A stretch of DNA of 64,000 nucleotides, taken from assembly GCA_035532835.1 (NCBI GenBank), contig DATKQG010000053.1, forward strand, positions 39,828 through 103,827, in the 5' to 3' direction. Within the stretch, counting starts at the first letter, position 1, and each line of letters begins with the position of its first letter. The stretch is from Candidatus Dormiibacterota bacterium (GTDB lineage: Bacteria; Vulcanimicrobiota; Vulcanimicrobiia; Vulcanimicrobiales; Vulcanimicrobiaceae). This document shows, one piece after another, positions 35,468 through 45,065 of the stretch. Made by a program: the position numbers and the translations under genes. The notes under the pieces were generated by a model, which saw only the letters and a program-made list of their open reading frames with translations, had not been told where the DNA came from and did no database searches.

Positions 35468-35742
35468 TGGGACGTAGCCTCAAAAAAGGTCCGTTCGTCG
35501 CGGACCACCTTCTCGCGAAGGTTGAAAAGCTCAACGAGACGCGCGAAAAGCGCGTCATCAAAACCTGGAGCCGCGCTTCGACGATCGTTCCGACGATGGT
35601 CGGGCATACGATCGGCGTCCACAACGGCAAGGCGCACGTTCCGGTGTACGTCACCGAAAACATGGTCGGGCACAAGCTCGGCGAGTTCGCCCCGACCCGC
35701 AATTTCCGCGGTCATGGCGGCGATAAGGCTGGTGTGAAGTAA
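35467..35742 (+). CDS. rpsS: Ribosomal protein S19
   Basis: A 91-residue S19 of the 30S head, binding with S13. [16 protein letters not shown] and the C-terminal [18 protein letters not shown] are diagnostic. It begins and ends in one-base TAATG overlaps with rplB and rplV, indicating tight translational coupling. Confidence 0.97.
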   Translation: MGRSLKKGPFVADHLLAKVEKLNETREKRVIKTWSRASTIVPTMVGHTIGVHNGKAHVPVYVTENMVGHKLGEFAPTRNFRGHGGDKAGVK

Positions 35743-36218
35743 TGTCGGATCAAGTGCAGCGCACCGAAGCGGTCGCGCATCTTCGCTTCGTGCGAGTGGG
35801 CCCTCGCAAACTGCGCCGCGTCGCCGATGCGATCCGCGGCTTGAACGTACGCGAAGCGCTCGTTCTGCTCAAGTTCGCCGGCGTGTATGCATCCGAACCG
35901 CTCGAGAAGCTCGTGCGTAGTGCGGTTGCCAACGCCGGTAATAACCACGACATGAACACCGACGAACTGTACATCGCGCGGATCACCGTCGATGGCGGTC
36001 CGGGCGGGCGGTTCACCAAACGCCTGGATCCGCGTGCTCAAGGGCGCGCGTACTTCAAGCGCAAGCGCATGTCGCACGTTACGGTGGTCGTGAGCGAACA
36101 GGCTCCCACCAAGACGCGCAAGCAGCGCCCGGGCGCATCGGTAACGGCCGCGCGCGTCACGCGCCGCGCGCCGGCAGCCACGCGCACCACTACTGCCGGC
36201 TCTGTCGATAAGGCGTAA
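35742..36218 (+). CDS. rplV: Ribosomal protein L22, C-terminally extended
   Basis: A 158-residue L22 whose beta-hairpin lines the exit tunnel (macrolide site). VGPRKLRRVADAIRG and the hairpin DPRAQGRAYFKRKRMSHVTV are canonical. After about residue 118 a tail of some 40 residues rich in Ala, Thr, Arg and Pro (QRPGASVTAARVTRRAPAAT) exceeds the normal 110-residue length. Such tails are probably disordered and surface exposed. Confidence 0.95.
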   Translation: MSDQVQRTEAVAHLRFVRVGPRKLRRVADAIRGLNVREALVLLKFAGVYASEPLEKLVRSAVANAGNNHDMNTDELYIARITVDGGPGGRFTKRLDPRAQGRAYFKRKRMSHVTVVVSEQAPTKTRKQRPGASVTAARVTRRAPAATRTTTAGSVDKA

Positions 36219-36237
36219 GGGTTAAGTAGGAAGCATT

Positions 36238-37221
36238 ATGGGTCAGAAAATTCATCCCGTCGGCCTGCGTCTAGGCATCACGCGTACGTGGGATAGCCGT
36301 TGGTTCGAGAAAAAACATTACATCGATTGGTTGCACGAAGACGTCGCCATCCGGAAGTATTTCGGTAAGTGGATGCGTTCGGCTGCGATCAGCAAGATCG
36401 AGATCGAGCGGCGTGCCAATCAGGCGCGCGTGATCGTCAACACCGCCAAGCCCGGTATCATCATCGGCAAGCGCGGCGTCGGCATCGAAGATATCCGCAA
36501 GAGCCTCGAAAAGCTGACCGGCAAGAACATCCAGGTCAACGTCATGGAGATCAAGCATCCCGAACTCGATGCGCGCCTGGTCGGCCAGAATATCGTCGAC
36601 CAGCTCGAGAAGCGCATCGCGTTTCGGCGAGCGATGAAACAGGCGATCATGCGCACGATGAAGGCCGGCGCCCGTGGCGTCAAGGTGCAAGTCTCCGGCC
36701 GTCTCGGCGGCGCGGAAATCGCTCGCACCGAGCGCAATGCCGACGGCAAGGTGCCGCTGCATACGTTGCGTGCCGACATCGATTACGCACACGTTGAGGC
36801 GTTCACCACCTTCGGCCGCATCGGCGTCAAGGTGTGGATCTATCGCGGCGAAGTGCTGCCGGACCAGCCGCGCAACGAAGCGCGTCCGGACCGTGCCGGC
36901 GGCGAGCGCCCCGGATTCCGCGATCGTCGCGACCGCGGCGGCCGTGGCCGTGGCCCGCGTCCGGCTGGAGCCGGACCTGCGGCCGGCGGACCGGCAGTAG
37001 CAACTGCACCGCGTCCGGCCGTTTCGACGGACGAAACGGTGACGCCGGATGCTCCCGTTCACGAGCCGGTTGCACCCGTAATCCAACACGTCGCTCCTGC
37101 GGCCGAACCCACCGCGACGGTGGCCGAACACGTTGCTCCGGTGGCCGAGCACGTCGCTCCGGCGATCGAACATGTGGCGCCGGCTCCGGACGCTCCGCAA
37201 TCCGAAGGGAGTGCGCAATAA
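36238..37221 (+). CDS. rpsC: Ribosomal protein S3 with long repetitive C-terminal tail
   Basis: A 327-residue S3. The KH domain ([20 protein letters not shown]) and the mRNA-entry helicase residues in the C-terminal domain are normal up to about residue 207 ([12 protein letters not shown]). The last ~120 residues are an extra: an RGG-like Arg/Gly patch ([16 protein letters not shown]), then Ala/Pro/Val stretches with EHVAP repeated three times plus a QHVAP variant. The repeats are in-frame at DNA level (gaacacgttgctccg-type units at 37120-37180). Tail function is unknown. Confidence 0.95.
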   Translation: MGQKIHPVGLRLGITRTWDSRWFEKKHYIDWLHEDVAIRKYFGKWMRSAAISKIEIERRANQARVIVNTAKPGIIIGKRGVGIEDIRKSLEKLTGKNIQVNVMEIKHPELDARLVGQNIVDQLEKRIAFRRAMKQAIMRTMKAGARGVKVQVSGRLGGAEIARTERNADGKVPLHTLRADIDYAHVEAFTTFGRIGVKVWIYRGEVLPDQPRNEARPDRAGGERPGFRDRRDRGGRGRGPRPAGAGPAAGGPAVATAPRPAVSTDETVTPDAPVHEPVAPVIQHVAPAAEPTATVAEHVAPVAEHVAPAIEHVAPAPDAPQSEGSAQ

Positions 37222-37641
37222 ATGTTGACCCCTAAACGCGTCAAGTGGCGCAAACAGCAGCGCGGTCGTATGACCGGGCGCGCGCTTCGCGGCAGCACGC
37301 TCTCGTTTGGCGAGTACGGCCTGCAGGCACTCGAGCCGTGTTGGATGACCAACCGGCAGATCGAGGCGGCCCGTATCGCCCTGACCCGTCACATCAAACG
37401 TGGCGGCAAAGTCTGGATCAAAGTGTTCCCGGATAAACCGGTCACGAAGAAGCCCGCCGAAGTGCGCATGGGCGCCGGTAAGGGTAACCCGGAGTTCTGG
37501 GTTGCCGTCGTACGTCCGGGACGCGTGCTGTTCGAACTTTCGGGCGTCACTCCGGACGTTGCCAAAGAAGCCTTACGGTTGGCCGCTTCGAAGCTGCCGA
37601 TCGATACGAAGATCGTCTCGCGTGAGGAGGCGCAAGCATGA
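37222..37641 (+). CDS. rplP: Ribosomal protein L16
   Basis: A 139-residue L16, required for 50S assembly and A-site tRNA positioning. [17 protein letters not shown] at the start, [17 protein letters not shown] and [20 protein letters not shown] are diagnostic. It starts immediately after the rpsC stop and overlaps rpmC by four bases (ATGA). Confidence 0.97.
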   Translation: MLTPKRVKWRKQQRGRMTGRALRGSTLSFGEYGLQALEPCWMTNRQIEAARIALTRHIKRGGKVWIKVFPDKPVTKKPAEVRMGAGKGNPEFWVAVVRPGRVLFELSGVTPDVAKEALRLAASKLPIDTKIVSREEAQA

Positions 37642-37859
37642 AGAAGAACGAGCTTGCGGAGCTGCGCGACCTAAGCGTCGCCGAACTGCAACAAAAGGCC
37701 CGCGAAGCCAAGTCGGAGTTGTTCAACCTGCGCTTTGCGTTGCGCACCGGGCACCTCACGGATTTCAGTAAAATTCGCGAGATGCGCCGTACCTACGCAC
37801 AGATTCAGACAGCAATTTCCGAGAAGCGGATCGCCGAGGAGCAGCATGGAGCAGCATAA
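37638..37859 (+). CDS. rpmC: Ribosomal protein L29
   Basis: A 73-residue two-helix protein, L29 of the tunnel exit. [20 protein letters not shown] and [18 protein letters not shown] are family features. It overlaps rplP by four bases and rpsQ by 14 bases; the rpsQ ribosome site (GAGGAG) lies within its last codons. Confidence 0.95.
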   Translation: MKKNELAELRDLSVAELQQKAREAKSELFNLRFALRTGHLTDFSKIREMRRTYAQIQTAISEKRIAEEQHGAA

Positions 37860-38118
37860 CGAAGTGCGCGTCGAGAGCCGGCGCGTCAAACAAGGGCGCG
37901 TCGCGTCGAATAAGATGGACAAGACGATCGTGGTCGTCTCCGAAACGCGCGTTCCGCACGCTACGTACGGCAAGATCGTCCGCAAGTCGGCGCGTTTCAA
38001 GGCGCACGACGAAAATAACGAAGCCAACATTGGCGATTTGGTCCGGATCATGGAATGCAGACCGCTCTCGCGCGACAAGCGCTGGCGTCTGGTCGAAATC
38101 GTCGAGCGAGCGAAATAA
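37846..38118 (+). CDS. rpsQ: Ribosomal protein S17
   Basis: A 90-residue OB-fold S17. [20 protein letters not shown] and [20 protein letters not shown] identify it. The ATG at 37846 is chosen for the GAGGAG five bases upstream and normal length. The 14-base overlap with rpmC is larger than elsewhere in the operon. Confidence 0.94.
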   Translation: MEQHNEVRVESRRVKQGRVASNKMDKTIVVVSETRVPHATYGKIVRKSARFKAHDENNEANIGDLVRIMECRPLSRDKRWRLVEIVERAK

Positions 38119-38124
38119 GAAGTA

Positions 38125-38502
38125 ATGATTCAACAAGAAACGCGACTCAAGGTCGCAGATAATTCAGGCGCCCGCGAGCTGCTCGTCATTCACGTGAGCG
38201 GCGGAAGCCGTCACGTCTACGCGCACGTCGGCGACGTGGTGGTCGGCACCGTTAAAAGTGCGATCCCCGGAGCTGCCGTGAAGAAGGGCCAAGTCGTGAA
38301 GGCGGTCATCGTGCGCACCTCGGCGCCGATCCGGCGCGCCGACGGCTCGGTCGTCCGCTGCGACGACAACGCTTGCGTCATCATCAAGGGCGACAAGGAC
38401 AACCTGGACCCGCGCGGGACGCGCGTGTTCGGCCCGGTCATGCGCGAACTGCGCGATCGCGGCTTCCTCAAGATCGCCTCGCTCGCGCCGGAGGTGCTCT
38501 AA
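38125..38502 (+). CDS. rplN: Ribosomal protein L14
   Basis: A 125-residue L14 at the subunit interface. [20 protein letters not shown] is the invariant start, and [20 protein letters not shown] the C-terminus. Near-standard length (about 122). First gene of the classical spc set; here no promoter separates it from rpsQ (six-base gap). Confidence 0.97.
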   Translation: MIQQETRLKVADNSGARELLVIHVSGGSRHVYAHVGDVVVGTVKSAIPGAAVKKGQVVKAVIVRTSAPIRRADGSVVRCDDNACVIIKGDKDNLDPRGTRVFGPVMRELRDRGFLKIASLAPEVL

Positions 38503-38503
38503 A

Positions 38504-38863
38504 ATGTCCGATAAATTGCATCTCGTCAAAGGCGACACCGTGATGATTCGTCGCGGACGCGAGAAGGGTAAGCGCGGCGTTATCAAGGCCATCTTCCCGG
38601 CCGCCGGCAAGGCGACCGTCGAAGGCATGAATATCGTCAAGCGTCACACCAAGCAGGGCCAGCAGGGCGGAAACATGGGCAACGCTCAGACCGGCGGCAT
38701 TATCGAGAAGGAAGCCGCGCTTCCACTCGGCGTGCTGCAGTACGTCTGCGAAAAGTGCAATCTGCCGACGCGCCTGCGTCGCGGACGCACGGCCGACGGC
38801 ATCTCGCATCGCATCTGCGCGAAATGCGGCGAGCCCGCACGCGACTCGGCGAAGGGAGCATAA
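38504..38863 (+). CDS. rplX: Ribosomal protein L24
   Basis: A 119-residue L24, a 50S assembly initiator. The KOW motif is [32 protein letters not shown] follows. The C-terminal [16 protein letters not shown] with a second CAKC (ICAKCGEP) looks like a four-Cys zinc site, seen in some bacterial L24 proteins. Confidence 0.95.
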   Translation: MSDKLHLVKGDTVMIRRGREKGKRGVIKAIFPAAGKATVEGMNIVKRHTKQGQQGGNMGNAQTGGIIEKEAALPLGVLQYVCEKCNLPTRLRRGRTADGISHRICAKCGEPARDSAKGA

Positions 38864-38865
38864 CC

Positions 38866-39441
38866 ATGGCATTACGTCTGAAAGAAAAGTACGAAGGAAC
38901 CGTTCGCAAGCAATTGCAGGAGACGTTCTCGTACGCCAATCCCCACCAGATTCCAAAATTGGAGAAGGTGGTAATCAACATGAGCGTCGGCGAGGCGATC
39001 GTCAATCCGAAGGCGCTCGATAGCGCGCTGGCGGAGCTCGTTGCGATCAGCGGCCAAAAGCCGGTCGTCGCGAAGGCGAAGAAGTCGATTGCGGCGTTCA
39101 AGCTTCGCGAAGGCATGAACATCGGCGCGAAGGTTACCCTGCGCGGCGAGCGGATGTACGTTTTCCTCGATAAGCTCTTCAATATCGTGTTGCCGCGTAT
39201 CCGCGACTTCCGCGGCTTGCCGGCGAAGTCGTTCGATGGGCGCGGTAATTACAACCTCGGCCTCAAAGAGCAGTTGGTCTTCCCGGAGATCAATTTCGAT
39301 AAGGTCGATAAAGCCCGCGGTATGGACATCACGATCGTGACGACCGCGAAGTCCGACGAAGAAGCGGCGGAGTTTTTGTCAGCGATGGGGCTACCGCTCC
39401 AAAAGGGCTCGTCGTCGAGCTCGGGATTGAGAGGAAGATAA
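38866..39441 (+). CDS. rplE: Ribosomal protein L5
   Basis: A 191-residue L5 that binds 5S rRNA and the P-site tRNA region. [36 protein letters not shown] and [20 protein letters not shown] identify it. The Ser-rich tail ([12 protein letters not shown]) is slightly longer than usual. The ATG at 38866 follows the rplX stop by two bases. Confidence 0.96.
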   Translation: MALRLKEKYEGTVRKQLQETFSYANPHQIPKLEKVVINMSVGEAIVNPKALDSALAELVAISGQKPVVAKAKKSIAAFKLREGMNIGAKVTLRGERMYVFLDKLFNIVLPRIRDFRGLPAKSFDGRGNYNLGLKEQLVFPEINFDKVDKARGMDITIVTTAKSDEEAAEFLSAMGLPLQKGSSSSSGLRGR

Positions 39442-39444
39442 GCA

Positions 39445-39630
39445 ATGGCTAAGACGAGTATGATCGTCAAGGCGAATCGTTCGCCGAAGTTTTCGGTGCG
39501 TGCACACCACCGTTGCAAGCTGTGTGGCCGCCCGCGCGGCTACCTGCGCAAGTTTGCCATGTGCCGCATTTGTTTCCGCGAGAACGCACACCGCGGTGTG
39601 GTTCCCGGCGTGACGAAGGCTTCGTGGTAA
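39445..39630 (+). CDS. rpsN: Ribosomal protein S14, zinc-binding (type Z)
   Basis: A 61-residue S14 with Cys24, Cys27, Cys40 and Cys43 in a CxxC...CxxC zinc site ([20 protein letters not shown]). The short type-Z form is common outside Proteobacteria. It is a 30S head protein contacting S3 and S10. Three-base gap from rplE. Confidence 0.96.
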   Translation: MAKTSMIVKANRSPKFSVRAHHRCKLCGRPRGYLRKFAMCRICFRENAHRGVVPGVTKASW

Positions 39631-39639
39631 GGAGTTAAC

Positions 39640-40041
39640 ATGGCAGCCATTACCGATCCCATCGCCGACCTTCTCACCCGCATTCGCAACGCGAATACGG
39701 CCAACCATAAGTTGGTCGATATTCCGGCGTCGCGAGTGAAACAGGCGATCGCCCAGATTCTCAAGGACGAAGGCTTTATCGAAGAGTTCGAACGCGTGAA
39801 CGAGGGCCCTCAAGGCACGATCCGCATCCAGCTCAAGTACGGTCCCGAAAAAGAGAAAGTCATCACCGGCCTGCGACGCATCTCGCGCCCGGGCTTGCGC
39901 GTGTACACGGCCAAGACCGAGATCCCGCGCGTGCTCGGCGGATTGGGCTTGGTTATCATCTCGACGTCTCAGGGCATCATGTCCGGCAAACGAGCGAAAA
40001 AGCTCGGCGTCGGTGGCGAAGTCCTGGCGTACGTCTGGTAA
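39640..40041 (+). CDS. rpsH: Ribosomal protein S8
   Basis: A 133-residue S8. [14 protein letters not shown] at the start and the [20 protein letters not shown] rRNA-binding loop are diagnostic. It nucleates 30S platform assembly and is the translational repressor of the spc operon in E. coli; whether that holds here is unknown. AAGGAG precedes the ATG. Confidence 0.97.
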   Translation: MAAITDPIADLLTRIRNANTANHKLVDIPASRVKQAIAQILKDEGFIEEFERVNEGPQGTIRIQLKYGPEKEKVITGLRRISRPGLRVYTAKTEIPRVLGGLGLVIISTSQGIMSGKRAKKLGVGGEVLAYVW

Positions 40042-40077
40042 GCCGACCGTGATTCGTAGTAAAGAGGAAGTTAAGTA

Positions 40078-40629
40078 ATGTCGCGTATTGGAAAGTTACC
40101 GGTCGCGGTGCCGAGCGGCGTCAACGTCACCCTCAACGAGGGCGAAGTTCACGTTAAGGGCCCCAAAGGCGAACTGAGCCAGCATATTCTCGCACAGGTC
40201 GTCGACGTGAAGCTCGAAGACGGCAAGGTGCTGATCGAGCGCAAGGGCGATGCGAAGCCGCATCGTTCGGCGCACGGTTTGACCCGCACGTTGATCGCTA
40301 ACATGGTCGAAGGCGTAAGCAAAGGCTTCCGCAAGAGCCTGGAGATTCAAGGCGTCGGCTACCGTGCCGCCAAGGCGGGCGAGAAGTTGAACCTGACCCT
40401 AGGCTATTCGCATCCGGTCGTGTTCGAAGCGCCCAACGGCATCACGCTCTCGGTTGAGGGCACGAACAAGATTCACGTCGACGGCATCGATAAGCAGCAG
40501 GTCGGACAGATCGCTGCAAAGATTCGCGGATTGCGTCCCCCCGAGCCCTACAAAGGCAAGGGCATTCGCTATGAAGGCGAGACGATCCGCAAGAAACTCG
40601 GTAAGGCCGGGAAGGCAGGGAAGAAGTAA
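40078..40629 (+). CDS. rplF: Ribosomal protein L6
   Basis: A 183-residue L6 with two similar domains: [20 protein letters not shown] and [20 protein letters not shown], and the C-terminal [15 protein letters not shown] signature. It sits near the GTPase-factor site of the 50S. TAATG overlap with rplR. Confidence 0.97.
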   Translation: MSRIGKLPVAVPSGVNVTLNEGEVHVKGPKGELSQHILAQVVDVKLEDGKVLIERKGDAKPHRSAHGLTRTLIANMVEGVSKGFRKSLEIQGVGYRAAKAGEKLNLTLGYSHPVVFEAPNGITLSVEGTNKIHVDGIDKQQVGQIAAKIRGLRPPEPYKGKGIRYEGETIRKKLGKAGKAGKK

Positions 40630-40994
40630 TGGCGCGTATCTCTAAGGACGACGCGCGCCGCGCGCGTCACGTCCGCCTGCGCAAACGCCTGGCGGGCTCG
40701 GGCGAATGCCCGCGCTTGATGGTGCGCCGCACGCTCCATCACATCTACGCGACGTTGGTCGACGACGCGAAGGGGCACACGCTGGCGGCGGTTTCGACGC
40801 GCGATAAATCGGTCGCCGACGCGCTCGATTCCAATACCAATATCGGCGCGGCTAAAGCGGTGGGCGCGGCGATCGCGGCCAAGGCGAAGGCCGTCGGCAT
40901 TACCGACGTCGTGTTCGATCGCGGCGGTTACAAATATCACGGACGCGTCCAGGCATTGGCCGACGCAGCGCGCGAAGCGGGGCTGAACTTCTGA
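40629..40994 (+). CDS. rplR: Ribosomal protein L18
   Basis: A 121-residue L18 that carries 5S rRNA into the 50S with L5. A basic N-terminus ([20 protein letters not shown]), and [20 protein letters not shown] near the C-terminus are characteristic. It shares one base with both rplF and rpsE. Confidence 0.97.
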   Translation: MARISKDDARRARHVRLRKRLAGSGECPRLMVRRTLHHIYATLVDDAKGHTLAAVSTRDKSVADALDSNTNIGAAKAVGAAIAAKAKAVGITDVVFDRGGYKYHGRVQALADAAREAGLNF

Positions 40995-41506
40995 TGAATT
41001 ATCGTGGTGGTCGCGATCGCGACAATAGTGGCTTCGAAGAGACCGTCGTCCGCGTCAATCGCGTGGCGAAGGTCGTCAAGGGCGGTAAGCGTTTCAGCTT
41101 CTCCGCGTTGGTCGTCGTCGGCGATCGCAAGGGTAAGGTCGGCTTCGCCATCGGCAAGGCCGGCGAAGTCCCCGAAGCGATCCGCAAAGCGGTCGAAGCG
41201 GCAAAGAAGAACCTCGTGACGGTACCGATGGTGGAGAAGACCATCCCGCACGAAGTTCGGCTGACGGTCGGCGCGGCGAGCGTATTGCTCAAGCCGGCCG
41301 CTCCCGGTACGGGCGTTATCGCCGGTGGATCGATGCGCGCCGTCCTCGAACTTGCGGGCGTGCACGACATTCTCACCAAGTCGCTTGGCAGCAACAACCC
41401 CATCAACGTCGTCATGGCGACGGTGGAAGCGTTGCGCTCGCTCAAGACGGCGGAACACGTCGCGTCGCTGCGCGGAAAAACCGTCAAGGAAATTTTCGCA
41501 GCGTAG
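40994..41506 (+). CDS. rpsE: Ribosomal protein S5
   Basis: A 170-residue S5 of the decoding-fidelity (ram) group. [20 protein letters not shown] and [20 protein letters not shown] give the double-stranded RNA-binding domain; [20 protein letters not shown] the C-terminal domain. In most bacteria rpmD (L30) would follow, but only 33 bases separate it from rplO. Confidence 0.97.
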   Translation: MNYRGGRDRDNSGFEETVVRVNRVAKVVKGGKRFSFSALVVVGDRKGKVGFAIGKAGEVPEAIRKAVEAAKKNLVTVPMVEKTIPHEVRLTVGAASVLLKPAAPGTGVIAGGSMRAVLELAGVHDILTKSLGSNNPINVVMATVEALRSLKTAEHVASLRGKTVKEIFAA

Positions 41507-41539
41507 CTTCAAACTCTCTAGTTCTCCAGTTAAGGAACG

Positions 41540-42121
41540 ATGATCGTGGCAGAGTCTAAAAAGAGCAGCGGTAGCGCAAAGTCCAGCGCGAAGCCCGCTG
41601 CAAAGAAATCGACAGTCAGCGCCGGAGCGATCGCGAGCGGTTCGGTGATGAAGCTGGGCGCACTCAAGCCCGCCAAAGGCAGTTGGACGAAGCGTCAGCG
41701 CATCGGCCGCGGCCACGGCTCGGGCATGGTGAAGACCGGCGGCGAGGGCGGCAAAGGGCAGACCGTTCGCTCGGGCGGCGGTAAGGGCCCGGCCTTCGAA
41801 GGCGGACAGACCCCGTGGGCGCGTCGTCTTCCCCACAAGCGCGGCTACTCGCAAAAGGCTCGCGATATCGGCCATTTCCGCTCGCGTCTAGCGGTCGTCA
41901 ACCTGCATCAGCTGGCCGGCTGGGACGTCTCGATCGTCGTTTCCCCGGAGACCCTCAAGCTGGCGGGCGTCTTGAGCGCACTGCTGGACGGGGTGAAAAT
42001 CTTGGGCGGAGCCAAATCCGGCAAGTCGCTGCCGAGCGGTTTGCGTTTTACCGACATCCTCTTTTCTTCGAGCGCGCTCGAAGCGCTTAAAGCTGCCGGC
42101 GCGCAGATCGAAGGCCAGTAA
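41540..42121 (+). CDS. rplO: Ribosomal protein L15, N-terminally extended
   Basis: L15 core begins at MKLGALKPAKGSWTKRQRIG (about residue 37), with the RGHGSGMVKTGGEGGKGQ and FEGGQTPWARRLPHKRG signatures. An extra Lys/Ser/Ala-rich segment of ~36 residues precedes it. The ribosome site AAGGA (41533-41537) favours a start at ATG 41540 or GTG 41546 rather than the internal ATG at 41648, which has none, so the extension is probably real. L15 is a late 50S assembly protein. Confidence 0.93.
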   Translation: MIVAESKKSSGSAKSSAKPAAKKSTVSAGAIASGSVMKLGALKPAKGSWTKRQRIGRGHGSGMVKTGGEGGKGQTVRSGGGKGPAFEGGQTPWARRLPHKRGYSQKARDIGHFRSRLAVVNLHQLAGWDVSIVVSPETLKLAGVLSALLDGVKILGGAKSGKSLPSGLRFTDILFSSSALEALKAAGAQIEGQ

Positions 42122-42124
42122 CTC

Positions 42125-43417
42125 GTGCTGACTAACCTGCGCGCGGCCTTGCTCGTGCCGGAGATTCGTAAGCGCGTCGGCTACGTGTTCTTCGCGTTCG
42201 CGTGGTTCGTCTTCATGATCCACGTGCAGTTACCCAACGTCAACGAAGCGGCGTGGCAACAGGTGTTGGCCAACGGCGCGTTCTTCAATTTGCTCGGCTT
42301 CCTCTCGGGCGGCGCGCTGCAAAAGCTCTCGATCATCGCGATGGGTATCACGCCGTACATCAACGCCTCGATCATCATGCAGTTGATGACCGTGGTGCTG
42401 CCGCAGCTCGAAGACATGGCCAAGAAAGGCGGCGAGGAAGGCCGCAAGAAGATCAGCCAGTACACGCGTTGGCTCACGATCGTCTTGGCGACGATGCAGG
42501 GCACCTTCATGGCCATCGCCATGCGGAACTACGGCGTGTTCTACGATCACAGCACGATGTATCTGCTGTTTGCGATCATCGCGATGGTCGCCGGGACGAT
42601 GTTCCTGATGTGGCTCGGCGAGCAGATCACCGATAAGGGGATCGGCAACGGCATCTCCCTGATCATCTTCATCGGCATCGTGTTGCGCTTCCCGACGTAT
42701 ATCACGCAGACGCTCTCGCAGACTTCCAGCGGCGGCGAGTCGATCTTGAATCTGGTGATCTACGCGGTCGTCGCGGTCGTGATCATCATCTCGATCGTCT
42801 TCCTGTATCAGGGGCAGCGGCGCGTTCCGATCCAGCAAGCGCGCCGGGTCGTCGGACGCAAGATGTTTGCCGGGCGTTCGACCTATATTCCGCTGCGCCT
42901 GAACAATGCCGGCGTCATCTCGATCATCTTCGCGATCTCGATTCTGTTGCTGCCGCAGCAGGCGCTCTCGTGGTTCACCCACGGGCAGACGACCGGCGCG
43001 ATGGCCAACGTCTCGAACTGGTTGAACTTGTACTTTAGCCCGAACGGGCTACTGTACAACATCGTGTACTTCTTGCTGGTCGTGATCTTCACGTTCTTCT
43101 ACAGCTCGATCGTGCTCAACACCAGCGACATTGCGGATAACCTCAAGAAGACCGGCGCGTTCGTTCCCGGCATCCGTCCGGGCCAGCCGACGGTACAGTA
43201 TTTCAACAAGATCCTGTACCGGCTCACCACCGCCTCCGCGATTTATCTCGGTATCATCGCCGTCTTGCCGGGCGCGATGCAGCGCGGACTCTCGGTGACG
43301 ACCTTCTATCTCGGGTCGACCTCGCTGCTGATCGTCGTGGGCGTCGCGCTCGATACGATCAATCAGATCGAGGCGCGGTTAGCGATGCGCGATTATCGAG
43401 GTTTCATCAAGAAGTAA
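42125..43417 (+). CDS. secY: Protein translocase subunit SecY
   Basis: A 430-residue, ten-helix channel subunit of SecYEG. GITPYINASIIMQLMTVVLP in helix 2, the GGEEGRKKISQYTRW cytoplasmic loop, and the VPIQQARR region with FAGRSTYIPLRLNNAGVI (C5 loop) are diagnostic; the C-terminal LGSTSLLIVVGVALDTINQI is conserved. GTG start three bases after rplO. It shares one base with adk. Confidence 0.96.
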   Translation: MLTNLRAALLVPEIRKRVGYVFFAFAWFVFMIHVQLPNVNEAAWQQVLANGAFFNLLGFLSGGALQKLSIIAMGITPYINASIIMQLMTVVLPQLEDMAKKGGEEGRKKISQYTRWLTIVLATMQGTFMAIAMRNYGVFYDHSTMYLLFAIIAMVAGTMFLMWLGEQITDKGIGNGISLIIFIGIVLRFPTYITQTLSQTSSGGESILNLVIYAVVAVVIIISIVFLYQGQRRVPIQQARRVVGRKMFAGRSTYIPLRLNNAGVISIIFAISILLLPQQALSWFTHGQTTGAMANVSNWLNLYFSPNGLLYNIVYFLLVVIFTFFYSSIVLNTSDIADNLKKTGAFVPGIRPGQPTVQYFNKILYRLTTASAIYLGIIAVLPGAMQRGLSVTTFYLGSTSLLIVVGVALDTINQIEARLAMRDYRGFIKK

Positions 43418-44073
43418 TGCCCGGCGATATCGTTCTCTTAGGGGCACCCGGCGCCGGCAAAGGCACGCAAGCGCAGATCTTGCGGCAGCGTTTCGGCTAT
43501 CGTCAGGTATCCACCGGCGATCTGCTCCGCGAGCATCGCGCTAACGGAACCGAGCTGGGCAAGGCCGCCGAGAGCTTCATGCAACGCGGCGACCTGGTCC
43601 CCGATAGCCTGATCATCAAGATGGTCGAGGGCGAGTTGCAGGGCCCCGGAGCGGTACTCTTCGATGGTTTCCCTCGCACGGTGCCGCAGGCGCAGGCATT
43701 AGACGCGCTGTTGGCCGACCGCGGCCGCGGGCTCCCGCGCGCGGTGTACTTCGCGATCGAACGGGCGGCGCTCGAAGCGCGGCTCCTCGGGCGCTGGACG
43801 AATCCACGAAGCGGCCGCGTCTATCACGAAACCTTCAATCCGCCGCGCGTCGCCGGGATCGACGACGAAGACGGCGGCCCGCTGGTGCAGCGTGAGGACG
43901 ACAAGCCCGAAACGATTGCAAAGCGCCTGGACGTGTTCGAAGCGCAGACGATGCCGCTGGTAGCGTATTACGCGGAACACGGCGACCGGCTGGTGACCGT
44001 CGATGCGACGGGTTCGGTCGAGGACGTCGCGCACCAACTGATCCACGCGATCGGCGTGGAGCACGCGCACTAA
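43417..44073 (+). CDS. adk: Adenylate kinase
   Basis: A 218-residue long-form adenylate kinase (AMP + ATP to 2 ADP). LLGAPGAGKGTQAQ is the P-loop (about 7-20), STGDLLREH the AMP site, and DGFPRTVPQAQALD the catalytic Arg region. The LID segment RWTNPRSGRVYHETFNPPRV has no cysteines, so it is a non-zinc LID. It stands between secY and map as usual. Confidence 0.96.
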   Translation: MPGDIVLLGAPGAGKGTQAQILRQRFGYRQVSTGDLLREHRANGTELGKAAESFMQRGDLVPDSLIIKMVEGELQGPGAVLFDGFPRTVPQAQALDALLADRGRGLPRAVYFAIERAALEARLLGRWTNPRSGRVYHETFNPPRVAGIDDEDGGPLVQREDDKPETIAKRLDVFEAQTMPLVAYYAEHGDRLVTVDATGSVEDVAHQLIHAIGVEHAH

Positions 44074-44075
44074 CG

Positions 44076-44879
44076 ATGGTTACGCTCAGATCCGCGCGCG
44101 AAATCGAAGCGATGCGCCGGAGCGGAAGGGTTACCGCCAAGGTCCTGACCGACATCATGCATGCCGTGCGTCCCGGCGTTTCCACCCGCGACCTGGATCG
44201 GATCGCCGAAGAGGGCATCCGGGGTTTGGGCGGCGTCCCGACGTTCATGGGCTACCACGGGTACCCGGCCTCGATCTGCGCCTCGGTCAACGCCGAGGTG
44301 GTTCACGGCATTCCGGGCGATTACGTGCTGCAAGAGGGCGATCTGCTCTCGATCGATATCGGTACCACCCTGGACGGCTACGTCAGCGACACCGCGGTCA
44401 CCGTGCCGGTGGGAGCGATTTCGGAGGAGGCCCAACGGCTGCTCGACGTGACGCAGGAGAGCTTGATGCTGGGCATCGCCGCGATGCAGGCGGGCAACCA
44501 CCTGGGCGATATCGGCGCGGCCGTACAGGCACACGCCGAGAAACACGGGTATGGGGTGGTGCGGGAGCTGGTCGGCCATGGGGTCGGCACGGCGATGCAC
44601 GAAGAGCCCCAAGTGCCGAACTATGGGCGGCGCGGGACGGGCATGGAGCTGCGGCCCGGATTGGTCCTGGCAGTCGAACCGATGATCACCCAGGGCGATT
44701 ATCGGGTCAAAATCCTCAAAGATGGCTGGACAGTTGTCACCGCAGATGGTAAACTCGCAGCGCACTTCGAGCATACGATCGCGGTTACCCAGGACGGTCC
44801 GAAGATCCTGACGCTTCGCCAATTCGGCGAGCACCCGGATGCCGAGAAGTACCGTCCCTCGGAAGAAGCGATCGTTTAA
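44076..44879 (+). CDS. map: Methionine aminopeptidase type I
   Basis: A 267-residue MetAP that removes the initiator Met from nascent chains. Metal ligands are visible in LLSIDIGTTLDGYVSDTAVT (two Asp), ELVGHGVGTAMHEEPQVPN (His), VEPMI (Glu) and the final HFEHTIAV region. MGYHGYPASICASVN contains the conserved substrate His. infA would commonly follow, but rpmJ begins 32 bases later. Confidence 0.96.
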   Translation: MVTLRSAREIEAMRRSGRVTAKVLTDIMHAVRPGVSTRDLDRIAEEGIRGLGGVPTFMGYHGYPASICASVNAEVVHGIPGDYVLQEGDLLSIDIGTTLDGYVSDTAVTVPVGAISEEAQRLLDVTQESLMLGIAAMQAGNHLGDIGAAVQAHAEKHGYGVVRELVGHGVGTAMHEEPQVPNYGRRGTGMELRPGLVLAVEPMITQGDYRVKILKDGWTVVTADGKLAAHFEHTIAVTQDGPKILTLRQFGEHPDAEKYRPSEEAIV

Positions 44880-44911
44880 TTGTGCCCTTTCAAAAGTAAG
44901 TTGGGAAGATC

Positions 44912-45028
44912 ATGAAAGTACGTCCGTCGGTCAAGAAAATTTGTGAAAAATGCAAGGTCATTCGCCGCCACGGTAAGGTGCGCGTGATCTGCGATGTCAA
45001 CGCCAAGCACAAGCAGGTTCAGGGTTAA
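44912..45028 (+). CDS. rpmJ: Ribosomal protein L36
   Basis: A 38-residue protein, [19 protein letters not shown] followed by [19 protein letters not shown]. Cys11, Cys14, Cys27 and His33 form the conserved zinc site of the C+ form of L36. TTGGGAAGATC precedes the ATG. Too short for routine gene finding but unmistakable. It stands directly between map and rpsM. Confidence 0.97.
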   Translation: MKVRPSVKKICEKCKVIRRHGKVRVICDVNAKHKQVQG

Positions 45029-45065
45029 CCACCCTCACACTCCGCAGGAATAAGGACAGGAAACA

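Noticed and set aside
36859..37221. CRISPR or tandem DNA repeat in the rpsC 3' end
   Set aside because: The repeats are short, in frame and imperfect; they encode the EHVAP protein repeat.
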